Below, piece after piece: positions 37,852 to 50,288 of a stretch of DNA of 64,000 bases. The notes under the pieces are model-generated. The model saw only the letters and a program-made list of their open reading frames with translations, searched no databases and was not told the DNA's origin. The DNA lies in assembly GCA_014898415.1 (NCBI GenBank), contig RCTD01000002.1:2046001-2110000 (forward strand), read 5' to 3'. Positions within the stretch are counted from its first letter, which is position 1, and each line of letters begins with the position of its first letter. Made by a program: the position numbers and the translations under genes. Origin of the DNA: Stromatinia cepivora. Taxonomy: Eukaryota > Ascomycota > Leotiomycetes > Helotiales > Sclerotiniaceae.

Positions 37852-39712
37852 TCTGAATGTTCAAGAAAGGCCGATGAAGATTATGAAGTTCGGAACTCAA
37901 AGTTCGCTACAACGAGTGTTATTTGTTTTTAGAACGAAGGAAGAACGAGAAGATGTATGGCGATGGATATCGTGAAATGAGAGGTGTACTTGCCCCGCCT
38001 TAAGAAGTAAAATGAAATGAAGCAGTGAAATTCCAAGCACGCAAAAGTCTCATGTCACTTTCGAGTAAGTACCGCATGGAAACTATTGAATCTGCGCACA
38101 AGTTCTGACGGCCAAGCACAACGTTACTTGCGACACAAAACCATAACTTCTGTGGTCTTTTCCACCAAGATCTCGGACACGAGCTCTACAGGCTGAACAC
38201 GGGATCCAAAAGCCGTCTATAGTTCGAGATACACCTCGTGAGGCGAATAATATGCAGCGGAAGTGAGATCGGAAGGAAGATACATGAAAAACAAAACAAG
38301 GATGTTTACCAGAACACGAAATAGCCGACATGACAGTAAAGAAGGGCTGAATTCATCCAATCCACATAGATTGAATGGGGAGCTGAATGACGCGTGGTAT
38401 GAAGAATGATGGCCAAATATGAGCCAAATGTAACTGCAGCATTATATTGCCCTGGGGAAACATTTGGAAGCCTATTCCATTAAATCCAATCCATGTGTAA
38501 GCTACCAGGACTAGGGGGCTATAAGGCTTATGGAAGGATCGCTGGGAGCGGCAGTAAGCATGCTGGCTTAATGTACACTTGGTGTAGTAGATGCACAGGA
38601 TGTTGTATTAAAGTTGTGTCCAAGTAGTCAGTCAAAGGTTGATGTATCTGAGATGGGAAAAAATAAGCTTTCGGAAAAACCTTGGAGAGCCAAGCCTAAT
38701 GAGGCTAAATTATTGACAACTTTTACGGACTAAATTCAGATAAATATAGAAAATATAGAAGATATAGTTTGGATAAACTTGGAAGCTTTTTTTGTGCAGA
38801 TTATAAAACTGCGGGGAACTAGTACTATTTGGGATATCATTACGAAAAGGATTTTCCGTTTCCGAAGCCGGTTAAATACCCCGGCAGTTATTCGCTCTTG
38901 AATATTTAATGAGGCCATTCCACATTTCCCAATTTCATCTCAACTCTGTGTTGCACAACATCTTGAATCGCCACATGCCCAGCGCATCCTTCATGCATGT
39001 TGCAATATACGAAGCTGAACCTTGGGTCACCATGCTAAATATATACTAAATCTAGCAATTGCAATTGTTCTGTCAAAGTTTGTTCCCTTGGGTATCGGAA
39101 TGTTCTATTATCCTTCCGTGGCATACGATGTGTACTTCTCCGTGCATATGGCATCATCACAATGTTCACGTTGGATGGGACTTTTCCTACCTGCAGTGCA
39201 GGGCCACGTGTTTATGGACTTGGAGTTCAAACTATGAATTTCTACTTGTCTTCATCCGTATCTGCAAACTACGTTACGAAACGAAACCTTTTGGTACAAA
39301 GGAGCCCAAAAAGCGACTGTAGCAATCCTGACTGACAGTTTCCCGATTTGGACGCCAAGCATTTGAGATCCGTGTAGTTGCGAGAACAGAAACTCGCAAA
39401 TAATCCTATTCCTACTACCCGCGCTATAGAGCGTGGGCTGAAAAGTCCTGGCAAAAGTGTACAAGTGGGTAACCATCTGTAGCTACCTAGACCTACACAG
39501 GGATGCCCGATATCTTTGTATCCTCGCACCATCGTACTGAAATCTTGTTCTAAATCTGACTTCTATTATGTCGGGACATGCTCCACGCGGTTTTTTTTAT
39601 GGTTTCTTTTCCTTGACTTGTAACGTTTACTTTCACTTGCCACATGTTATTCGTTGCCGTTCACTTTCGTTCTCTTTGAAGGACTCTACATTCTTTGGTC
39701 TTCATATCATCC
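37852..39712. promoter_or_regulatory. Divergent agd3/gtb3 promoter region
   Basis: 1.86 kb between two divergent start codons, with no credible gene inside; short frames at 39022-39322 have no domain. It is the largest regulatory space in the cluster and probably integrates developmental control. One StuA-type site is listed separately. Confidence 0.55.
38388..38395 (-). promoter_or_regulatory. Candidate StuA response element
   Basis: On the minus strand the sequence reads ACGCGTCA, a full match to the StuA element (A/T)CGCG(T/A)N(A/C). StuA is an established activator of galactosaminogalactan genes in A. fumigatus. One 8-bp degenerate match in 1.86 kb can occur by chance, so the support is modest. 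Confidence 0.35.
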
Positions 39713-42700
39713 ATGGCTCATTACACAGGCCTTGAAGCTGCTTCTTGGAAGGACTTAATTAAAAATTGGTGGCAGTTTGTAAGCTTTCACATACGTCTCA
39801 ATGTATGCCCTACTAATGATCAAATAGATTCTTGTTGCATTTATCCTTGCCTCTGTTGGTCTTGGCCTGAGCTTCATCTCTTATATCGCACTCCAGAGTT
39901 CAATAAAGAGATACCAGGTAAGTGAAATATGAAAGACTATATTTATATATGGTCGCAGATTTTTATGAATTTTATATCATAGATATTTGTAGTAACAATA
40001 GGTCTATGTAGAATTGGAAATCCGCAAGAAACGCAGTCCCAGGGTCCATCAAGAGGTATCTTGCCAAGACTTACGGAGAACTTTCACATCATAAAATCGT
40101 CGCTATCGAGAAAAAGCCTGAAACCTTTGGAGTATACCTGGGGGCGCTCAATTATACGCCAACAAGTGATGAACTGCGATTGTTAGCACAATGGGACCTT
40201 CTTGTTCTCGACGCCTTTCAGGAGAACATAAATCATGTTCTTTCATGTGGGCTGTATCACAAGCCGTCACTAGTTCTAGCAAGACTTGATTTAAGCGTTA
40301 TTGTCCCGCATCAATGCAAAGAATCAGTGGCACTCGAAGGTGCCATTGACTGGGTCGCTAGGCTGCTAGCTTTATCGACAGCGTCAGGAAGTGATTGCCA
40401 TTTTTCAGGAATTCTGATCAGCAACTGGGACGATCAGTTACCAAGCCCAATGATTATCGAATTCATTACCTTCATTCACAAACTTGGATTCCAAACCTAC
40501 CTTGAAACATCTTCGCCTGGATTCTTACGTGATCCTAAATTGGCAGAACTGGAGGAAGTGGTGGGATTAATAATAAGAAATGGCACGATATCGTCAAACG
40601 GTGACGAACGGGATGCATTTCAGATGCAAGAGATGAGGCCCACCATTAAAGCTTTCGTTTCTCAAGCATGCCTCAGACCTTTCGTGGTCTGCTTGTGGGA
40701 GACTTTAGATGACGGGGTAAACCCGACCAATGCCGTTGTTAGGAGATCATACCAGTGGTCAAAATTCTATAGCGCCCTATCACCATGGGTTGGCTCAAGG
40801 GCCGACTTGACTTTAACAACTCATGGCATAGACCAGAAGGAACCGTTGGGGGCTTTTTCTTGGCTCAAGGAGCCTGGGGTGATGGATGCGCATAAGAGAT
40901 GGCGTCTGAACCATACTGTAAGGACAACACTCCATATACAACTATACTATAGGCCATGCACTCGACTTATGATTCCTAAACACCACTATACTGTTCGATA
41001 ATATCTAGTAACCTTACTAACCTTGATTTAGATTGCTAGCGAATATGTACCGGAAATATCGCCCCTAGCTGAAAATCTTCTCGATGCCCTTTCCATTGAG
41101 GTCGACCTCCAGCCATCGGGCAAATCTGTCCAGCTACCATTTGTCGACGTAGACCTTGAATTGCCTTCAGCTACTTTGCAAGTACCTTCAGACTTACCCA
41201 GACATTCCTCTGATTGTAACCCCCCGGGATTTCCAAGTAGATCTCTCACTCCGACAGAGTCATTTTTATCGATTCCCACCCAGAACCGTAGATTCTCCGA
41301 TGGTCCATATTCCTATCTCAATCAAATTCCTGGAAATCCAATCTCAACGTCTCCTACTGGATCTTCGAATGACTTTCTTGGATGCTTTCCACTTGGAGTA
41401 CATGCTTCTAGAAAGTCTTTCGATGAAATCCTCCAATCACAAAAAAAACTAAAATCTCTTGACCTTCTTGAACCGGTAGAAAATACTGTGTTGAAAGACA
41501 TTGGTGCAAAGTTAAGCCAATTTTGTGATGAGCAAGACACAATCGATCTCTCAGCATGGCATGCAGCTATACAGGAGCTTGCGAACCAGCTTTGTGGTTT
41601 AGCCGATGATTATGCCACCACAGACTTGATCAGAGTGTACAGGGGGCTTGATTCAGGATTCCAGTTCCAAGATGGAGCTCGATACTGGGCGCTATTTGCG
41701 TTTGAAGAACGTGCCATGCTTGACATTTTTATGTCAAGAAATATTCAAGATCTTAGTGGAACAATCCTGCATACATTCTTATCAAGTCGTGGGTGTCCTC
41801 GCCATGAATCGTTTGAAGCAGAAAAGGGATTTTGGCAGTGGTCGACACGTTCAGACTCTTACCTACCGCCGCGGTTACTCAATGACATAAGTTCGCTTTC
41901 ACCATCAGAGCTACTGAGGTTCATCCAGATATTGCAGCTATCGTCAGTCAAGGGTCACGGAGATTTCATCGATTCGATGATATTTGCTTGCGAGAGACAG
42001 TTGTTAGATGCCACAGATTTCACTCAGATGAAAGATGCCTGTTCAGTTGGTTATCTAGGAAATCAGAGGTCTCCACAAAACCTAATAGCATTGAGAACAA
42101 AATGGCATGCGGACAATAACTCACAGCATCCTTCCGAGGAAAATGCACTGGACGTCTTCAACCAAATCAATGACTCAATTACCATTGTACTGAAAGAAAG
42201 GAGGTTGAACACTCTTCAAGTTGTTACGAAAACTCTGATTGAAATTCTCGAGGCTGAAAAGATTGATGCCCGTATTGATGTCATTTGCCTTGCTTTGTTT
42301 TCTGTATTTCGAAAACACGCCTTCGAGGAAGCATATGTTGAAGTAACAGATAGGAACACCTTGTTCAACGATCAGAGTGATCAGGCAGCTGCCTTTGCAG
42401 AGCTCTTTGCAACGGGCGCTCGATGCGAATCTTACTTCGATATGACCCCTAGTTCCTTCGGTAAACTACTATCGGATCGGTATCGGACTTGCCATCACCA
42501 ACCCGGCCGGGAGCCTCCGATATGGTCTGAGGCTGATCCATCAACACCGTCAGCTTATGCGGCAGCAAAAATCGATATTGGAGGTTTTAAGAGCAAGCCC
42601 TTATCTGGAGCAATGAGATTTACCTTTCTAAGCGTTTTCGCAATACCAGCACTTTTGGACATTCTGCTGTTGACAAGTACTGGGAAAGGCCTCTATTTGA

Positions 42701-45700
42701 GTGGGAACATGAGCCACACAGCCCAGCACTCTGCAACATTGGCTTTGATGATTTCTCTTTTGATATCAGGCATCTGTGGTACATGGATAACTTGCGGTGG
42801 TGCTTATTATCTGATTTCTATGGCCTTCTCGGCAATGAACCTGTTCGTGGCGACGAGACTGGTTGGTGGTATTGCCTTTTCACTCGTTGTTGGCTTGATC
42901 GGCTTGATCGGCTTGATCGGTCTTGGTGTCAAAGATGGCATCGTTGCAGGCGTCATATTTTTCTTGTACTTGATTGCATTGAGCACTTACCTGTCACTGC
43001 TCGCAACTCTGGCTAACTTTTCTTATCCTGGTACCACTTTTCAATCCGGGCGCCCAGTAATCCTCACGATTATTCCTTTCTTATTTATCTCCCCAATCAC
43101 GACAATTTTTGTTCCTGGTTACGACATCTATATCTATTTATCAGTTTTGTATGTTTTCATTTTTTTGCTCGCTTTGGGAACTCGACATACCGCATCTAAA
43201 TGGACCACCTGGCATCAAAAGATTGAAAATATTAGCGATAAGGCTTTGAAAGAATGGTACATTAAGACTCATAAAGGGGGTGATGATCATGCATTCGTTG
43301 AGATGACTGATCCAGCGGCTCTAAAGATTTCAAGGACTGCAATGATCGAGGCAATAACAAAAGTACGAAGCGGCTTTCGGCATAAATGCCAAGATCCTAC
43401 CGTCAAGTCTTTAGCGGAAAGCTACGATGCGACAATCTTTCTATTGCAATGGTATTCGGGTTACTCAGGAACGCCACTACCAATGCCATATTCATCAACT
43501 TGGAACATGCAAATCAAGGTTGCCCTTGATACTCTCAAGCAGATGCAAACAGGCCTCAGATTACATAATGCTTTTATACACTGGCGCCAGGCCGGTGATG
43601 AGGTGAGTCTTGTTTTTCTGTCTGCTTCTAATCATTGAAATGCCTAAAATAAGCACTAAACCCATACAGGTTGGTTGTTCACTTCTCTACTTTATCGTAG
43701 CGCTTCTTGACAAATGGAACTCGCTTCTTGCTGGTGGACGCCTTTTAGGGCTATCGGCCCAGAACACAAAATACCGGATGCCCGTTGGCTTTGCTCTGGC
43801 TTATTATCTGATTGGCGCAGTTCTTCTGGATCTCAATGCTGCAAAGCTTCATACTATGACGGCACAGAGTCAAAACATGTTAATTGGTGATGTATCTTCA
43901 ATTACAGACGCAGTTAATGCTGGTGTTAAGGCCCGGAAGCACTTATACTGGATGATGTTAGCACGATTTTCATTATTTCATGTTTGGAGTTTGGCTGTAG
44001 CTTCTAGTCTTCTTTGGGTATTTGACAGCACACAGGCCTCGACGCTTCTTTTTGTTACATATGTTGGGGCCTATACAGGTAAGTAAACTGCCCATTATTC
44101 GGAACCTTTGCTAACAAAAATTCAAAGGTTTACTATTTTATCAGGTATGTTTTTTCCTCGACAAGAGCCATGACCATAATTCACCAGTTCACATCAACTA
44201 AACTAGAATTAGTACACAAAGATTTTCACGGGCCCTCGAAGTCTCAAACCCCTTTTGATCGCTGCTTGCGTTGGCCTCCCTCTCGGACAAATTCTCCGAC
44301 ACTTTCTTCCGCAATTCGAGTATTGTGATGTGGTGGCACTTGCAGCAGCTACTTGGACGGCAGCATTTCTCTCTCTTTACTACGCAGGTATCAGATCAAA
44401 ACCAATCGATACTATGGACTCAGAAGGTCGTGTTTGGAATAAGATATCACAAGACAGATCATTCCATGAATTTACAAGCCCAGGTCGAGACTTGTTACTA
44501 TCCCAAGACGAACTTCGCATCACTTTCGAAAACCTGGATGCCCTTAGCGACGACGAAAAATATGAAGTCGAACCTATGGCACATCCAGGTTTGGAGATCA
44601 AGTCGATCCTACATCATGCTATTGAAATATTTGAAGAGATCAAAGGAACCTCGGTTGATTCAATCCCAAAGTTCGCTCTGAGCGCATTCCCGGAAGCAAA
44701 AATGGTATTGACGGAGGCCATCACAGCATTTGACAGTGGAAAGATTGTGGTTGAATGTGTCTCGATGTCTATGTTCTCTGATGAATTCAAGGACCTGAAA
44801 GCAATCAGCTGCGATTCAAATAATTTGATAAGAGTCATTGTTGGTTGCGAAGCAATGGATGCAATGGAACAGCAGTCAAGTATCAGTATTTTCTGTCAGA
44901 CGTAAGTTCGATTCCTGTTTTGCCTGCAACAGTGTTAGGCCTATTTTTCCCGTCATTCTATAATCCAACAATATATGGTCCTAACCTGGAATAGCACCGC
45001 GGAGATATTGCTCCATATCACAGCCGAAAGTTTCCAGAGCCTTTCACATGAGGATGCTACACTGCTAGAATCTGTACTATCTTCGGTTTCACCATCTGGT
45101 CTATTGGAACACACCCTTATACCTCAGGGTCTACGGAACTTCTTGAACTTCTCAAAGCCCTCGCGAGCACACGCAGAAAACATTGCAATATATTTTGAGG
45201 ACGAGATTCTGCGCCACACGGCAATTGGATGTAATCCAAACATTGATTGGGAAAATCTGCCTACGGAGATTCGAGAACTCATTCTCGATAGATGCACAGG
45301 TCAGGTTGACACATTGACAACCGATCAGCATAGCTGGTTACGAACGAACAAGCTTCAGGGCTTATCTTTAAATACATTCCTGACTCGTCGCAATTTCGGT
45401 GCCTTTGTTGCCACTGAAAAGAAGAGATACACATTAGAATTCGCTAAAACAGCTCCAGTAGAGAGGTCTGATAAGTACGAAAAGTCCAATATGATGAATT
45501 TATTTGGAAAGACTCGAACGCGGAGAGGGCCATCAAAATTACTCAAGCGCCAGTTGAAGTCGCCATTCAGCACAATTTATCACACGATTGGTCACTGTCT
45601 TAAGTTATTTGCAATAGCATTTGTGGCGGAGCCAGAATTACAAAGAGAGCTGGACTATACTATGAAGTCGACCCCGAAGCACATACGACTGGGCGTCATG

Positions 45701-48700
45701 TTCTTAGTAACAGGCATCTGGTCGTATGCTAAAATTCTGCAGGACTTGTTGATGCCAATGTTCTTGCTCCATGGGAGAAAGAATGTAGACATTCTCTGGA
45801 AACAAATACGTGGAACAACTGTATCATTAAAACGGCAGAAGATAATGATAGAGAGCACTGGAGGATCTTCGACCGCATTTGTTCGAGTCCCGGATACAGC
45901 AAGTATTGCCGGGAGCCGTCTCACCAGTAGTGCTGGGGAAGATACCGATGCTGTTCAAGAATCTTTACTAGGTTCTGGCATTTGCGAGCTCCGCCAGTAT
46001 GGTGGCGTCCTGGATCAAGAGCCAGCTGACGGAGCTAAACTTGAGCGCATCAGCATTTATAGCAAGGATCTTCTTCTATTACGCAGAGAAGACTACGTCA
46101 ATGGTGCGAGAACCAATGTTTACGAATATGAGTATGACTCAGAAAGTATTCCAAGACAAAGAATCATGAAAAAACGTCCTCGCTATCCGATTTCGCGGCG
46201 TTGCGTTGAAGGGAAGAACGAATTTGAGCAAGTGTCTTTTAACAATCAAGGTCTTGTCCAAAGTGGATCTTATATTCTCGATGGGAATCTGGTGCGCTTC
46301 AATTGCCATTATAGACAAAACAGCAATTATGATGATGAGTTGTTGAGAGCAGAATTCGTTTTGCCACATATGTTCTGCATGGTTTCATGGGCAGCGCCTC
46401 CTGCAAAACATCAAGACAAATTGGACACATGGATACCCCATTCGCAAGTCCTTGAGGCTACATTTGTCATAGGCCCCGATGTATATGAGGCACAGTGGTC
46501 CTATGATCATAAATACCATCCGACCATATTTACGACATTGAATGGCAAACCTGTCGACACACCGGCCCTGATACAATGGGATCATCTCGGAGTCCTCAAA
46601 AAGCCTACAAACTTTACATTTCGTCATGACGATCACATGATCGGCTTCAAATCATTACGTCCACATGCTGTTTCCAGATGGCTAGGTAGGAATACCCACC
46701 AGAATCCAGTCTCTACTTCGCGAGCCAGGTCGAGATTATGGCAAGCATGGAAAAATAATTCTGCTTTTGATGGTGTGATAATGAGATGGCTCGACGAACG
46801 ACTTCTTCGACAGGAACCACTGTTGCGCCCATATTTCCGGAGGCGTGATCACGGCAATCTCAAGTCGGCTGAAGAATATTTGCATGAGAATGCAGATGCA
46901 ATTATGGCTGTCATCGATCTTGATAAATCTATTTCGGGATGGGCCCCACTTGCATTTCAAATTGCTGACTTGTACGCATTTGGACAAGGAGGTTCCGCCA
47001 ACGCTCGCACTAGGTCCGCTCCGGATTTCAAGAGCGACGAACTTCATGTCCTTGCAACAGACTCTGGGACGTGGCCTAATGAAGGAGGTGGAGTGTCTGC
47101 ATGCCGACGAGACATGGTGAACAATCTCAAGGCAGCAAAGTGGTATATGATTGCAGAATCGGCGAATGATTTTGGAGTGCCTAAACACCAAACACAGGAG
47201 AATGTTCAGACACTTAAAGTCATTCCAATCTGGGGACTTGATTTCATGACACCGACCCATGGAATTTTCAGAGATCGATTGGATTCAGAAGTCGTACATG
47301 CTGTTAGAGATGCGACAAAATTAGACATCCAGAAGAATTTTGTTCCGATCCTCAAAGCACTAGTGAAAGGGGCTAGGACAAGTCAATATTCGAAGAGCGA
47401 CATTCTCCAATCAACTCGAGCTCTGGTAAACCTAAATGAATATTTTTCCCAAGGAAAACACTGGACGGGTGTTTGGAACAGTAGGATCGTTAAAAATGCC
47501 TGGCGAAATCTATGGATCTCACAAGATCTTGTGAGTCCAACGCCTTCGGAGGGTTGGTTTCAGACCGAAATACCCACGATAGCGCAACTTGACGCCGCGC
47601 TTGATCTTTGGTTTCGTTACTTATTCATATTTTCTCTTCCCATGCCTGAGAAAATTCCGGCAATCTTCCAAGCTTCACATCATTCGGTAAGTGCTTCCTA
47701 TGGGATTGTGTGCAAGATTACTAGGGGAAGCACATTACAAATTTGGGACCACGCTATTAGCTGGCGTGAGACAAATCTCTATCTCTCCTCAGATCTCTGT
47801 TCTCTGCCACCATTTGTTCGAAATTCGTTGCTCGGACTTATGAAGCTCACAAGTCAATTGACACTTCACCATGCGGATGTTATTCTACCTTGCGCCGACT
47901 TCTTCAATCCTGGATGGGAAGTAGAAATAGGATCACACCAAGGCAAACTAGAACACCGGAATATTTTCAAACGCAAAATCGATCCTGTCGTTAATGGTAT
48001 CCCTCCTGCGGATATCTCAAAATTCAGTCCAATCAAGGAGACGACTTCACCATTACCAACAGTCACAATGCTTTCTCATGTTTGGTATGCTAAAGACATT
48101 AAAACAGCCATTCTAGCTGCTGACATCATTGTCAATGTGTGGGGATTCAAAGACTATCGCCTCGATATTTACGGCGCAATCGATAAAGCACCACAATACT
48201 CAACAGATTGTTTCGAAATATTAGCATCGAAATCACTTCCTGGGTACGTGAATTTGTGTGGAACTGCAAGTCCAACTGAAGTGCTCAAGAAGACTTGGGT
48301 CTTCCTCAATTCCTCCATCTCCGAAGGGCTTCCCTTGGCACTCGGAGAAGCTGCATTGACTGGTGCGCCTGTCGTATGTACAGATGTTGGAGCTTCGCTT
48401 CGAGTACTCACAGATTTCAATACTGGTGACTGTTTCAGCGCGGTGGTAGCTCCCAATGATGCGCAAAGTCTTGCAAGAGCACAAATTAACATGCTTGCCC
48501 TTTTAGACGAATGGGCTCCTTATGCAAATGACCCTCAAGGATATAAACCTCCGTCTATCATCGATAAGCCTACTCCTGAAGAGGTCGTAATAATTACGAA
48601 ACGAATGTATGAGAAGAAAAGCGAACTCCGAGCTCTCGGAATGCGAAGTCGAGAAATCGTTCAGAAATCATTTGGGGGTAATAGATATCTCAGAGAGCAC

Positions 48701-49270
48701 GAGCAAATGCTCTGGATTGGAAAATCTCGTTACGACTTGAAATACCCATCGAAAAAGCCAAGGCCAACATTAAGGCCTGCAATGCCATCGCTCCCAGTGG
48801 CAAGTCATATGTGGGGTCAAGCATCTGTGCCCTCTGCACTACAAACTCGACCTCTTCGACCATCCATCTTCCGAGGATCCAGTATGATGGCACGTTCCAT
48901 GCAGGCCTCGACGGTAGTACCATCTCCTGGCGTCGAAAGACCTATATCTGTCATGGGTTACGGCAGTGGTATCAAAGGTATTCAAAACATTAGCGATTAC
49001 TTCACCGGTTATCGAACAGGCGATAGCAACATCTCCACTCCTGATGTCCATTTCCTCACACCCCCTGGCATCCACTCGCCCGGTACCAACTCTATCAGAA
49101 GCCAGTCACCGATGAGGAAAGGCCCATCTGCACGACTTACAATGCTCTCTAGAGGCAGCACTAGTTATGATACTAGATCTGAGAGCTCATCATTGATGGT
49201 ACCATCTAAACGATTACCCGGAGAAGATTCATTTCTTCGCGATCTAGACACCGCTCTTGAGCGCGTGTAG
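39713..49270 (+). CDS. gtb3: Giant multi-domain membrane glycosyltransferase of the GAG cluster (Gtb3-like)
   Basis: Eight exons: 39713-39778, 39828-39917, 40012-40917, 41032-43602, 43670-44078, 44128-44144 (17 nt), 44213-44901, 44995-49270; 3007 aa, all phases consistent. A single membrane span lies at about residues 23-45. A soluble domain of about 300 residues follows (LLVLDAF, GILISNW, VVCLWETLDDG) that resembles a TIM-barrel hydrolase. Two clusters of hydrophobic helices lie at about 880-1070 and 1210-1430. The C-terminal half has a GT-B fold glycosyltransferase of GT4 type with the E-x7-E motif in SEGLPLALGEAA (about residue 2695), then a Ser/Pro-rich tail. In A. fumigatus the equivalent protein is the proposed polymerase and exporter of the Gal/GalNAc chain. 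A 9-nt triplet repeat at about 42895-42925 encodes an LIG run within a membrane helix. Confidence 0.9.
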
Positions 49271-50288
49271 GTTTCTTTTGTCATCATTTACCAAGATGCT
49301 TGGTATCTTACTCACATAACTTGCATTGCATTTTCACACAGATTTTAATCAAAAGTTTTTCATGTCATTTAAATTCACAATTTACGGAGCATTTTTTTCC
49401 TTATGGATATATTTCTTCTTTTTCGTATCGATCTCTCACAGTCATTTGGTCGAGTTGTGTTTATATCTATTTTGATCATGTTTGTTTATATTGTTTTATG
49501 TTGATCACCACACGCAAAGAGTTCATACAGGGGAATAAATGGATATTTCTGGCATTACATAGCATTCTAGAGACCTTGTTAATACATAATCGATTGTTTT
49601 ACCATAGCAAGCTGCAAGCCCAAGAAATGCTGATGATTATAAGCCGAATATTCGATATCGCAGTCATAGGAGGCGATTTGCTTATTTTTGGGGGAATAAT
49701 GCAAATGTTTAATGGGTGCAGTATTGTGCTATTACCTCTCTTCTGCTAAACAGCCTCATAATCCTTCAAGTAAATACTTGGTACAGTGACCCATCCATCA
49801 AAAGAAAAGACCAGCCTGGGTTTTAACCCCTTTCGCAACCGAAATGACGAATTAGATACCCTTTTCGGAATGAACACTGTGCGTGCAATACTATCTATCA
49901 TACACCCCGGTTCGCAGCCAGCCTTTTTCTTTTTTTTTGGGAATTCAAGATAACCATCAACATAAGAATTCAACAAACTTATAATTTCACAAACCTTTGC
50001 ACTTTCCCCAAATCAAATCGCATACAGCAAGGATTTTGCGTGAGATACGTATCCACTCGATCCGCGCACTGGCGGATTTCATCTACCGGGCGCCGAATAG
50101 AAGCTAGCACTCCATAACTGACACGATTCGCATACCTCTTTTGGGTCTTGCCCTCAAAGTTTGTCAATTGAACAGAAGCACCGCCATGGTTTTTGTGAAA
50201 AGCCATGTTTATATTGTCGAAAGAGAAGAATAAAAGCTCGATAGTTTCCGCCTAGACCAATAAACCTATACTAATAATGATTTCTAAC
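49271..50288. other. Region downstream of gtb3
   Basis: Begins with the probable gtb3 3' UTR; a 149-codon frame at 49300-49749 is AT-rich, Phe/Ser/Leu-biased and shows no domain. The minus-strand frame at 49979-50206 is listed separately. Nothing else is recognisable. Confidence 0.5.
49979..50206 (-). other. Possible small ORF, unrecognised
   Basis: A 75-codon frame starting MAFHKNHGG with balanced amino-acid composition (ASIRRPVDEIRQCADRVDTY). A donor-like GTTTGT follows near its end, and another frame lies at 49976-49746. The joins I tried all met stops. It may be the first exon of a gene, or a relic related to the adjacent decayed region. No function assigned. Confidence 0.25.

Noticed and set aside
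49300..49749. 149-codon open frame downstream of gtb3
   Set aside because: AT-rich, dominated by Phe, Ser, Leu and Ile, with no domain; it begins within 30 bp of the gtb3 stop and is most likely 3' UTR.
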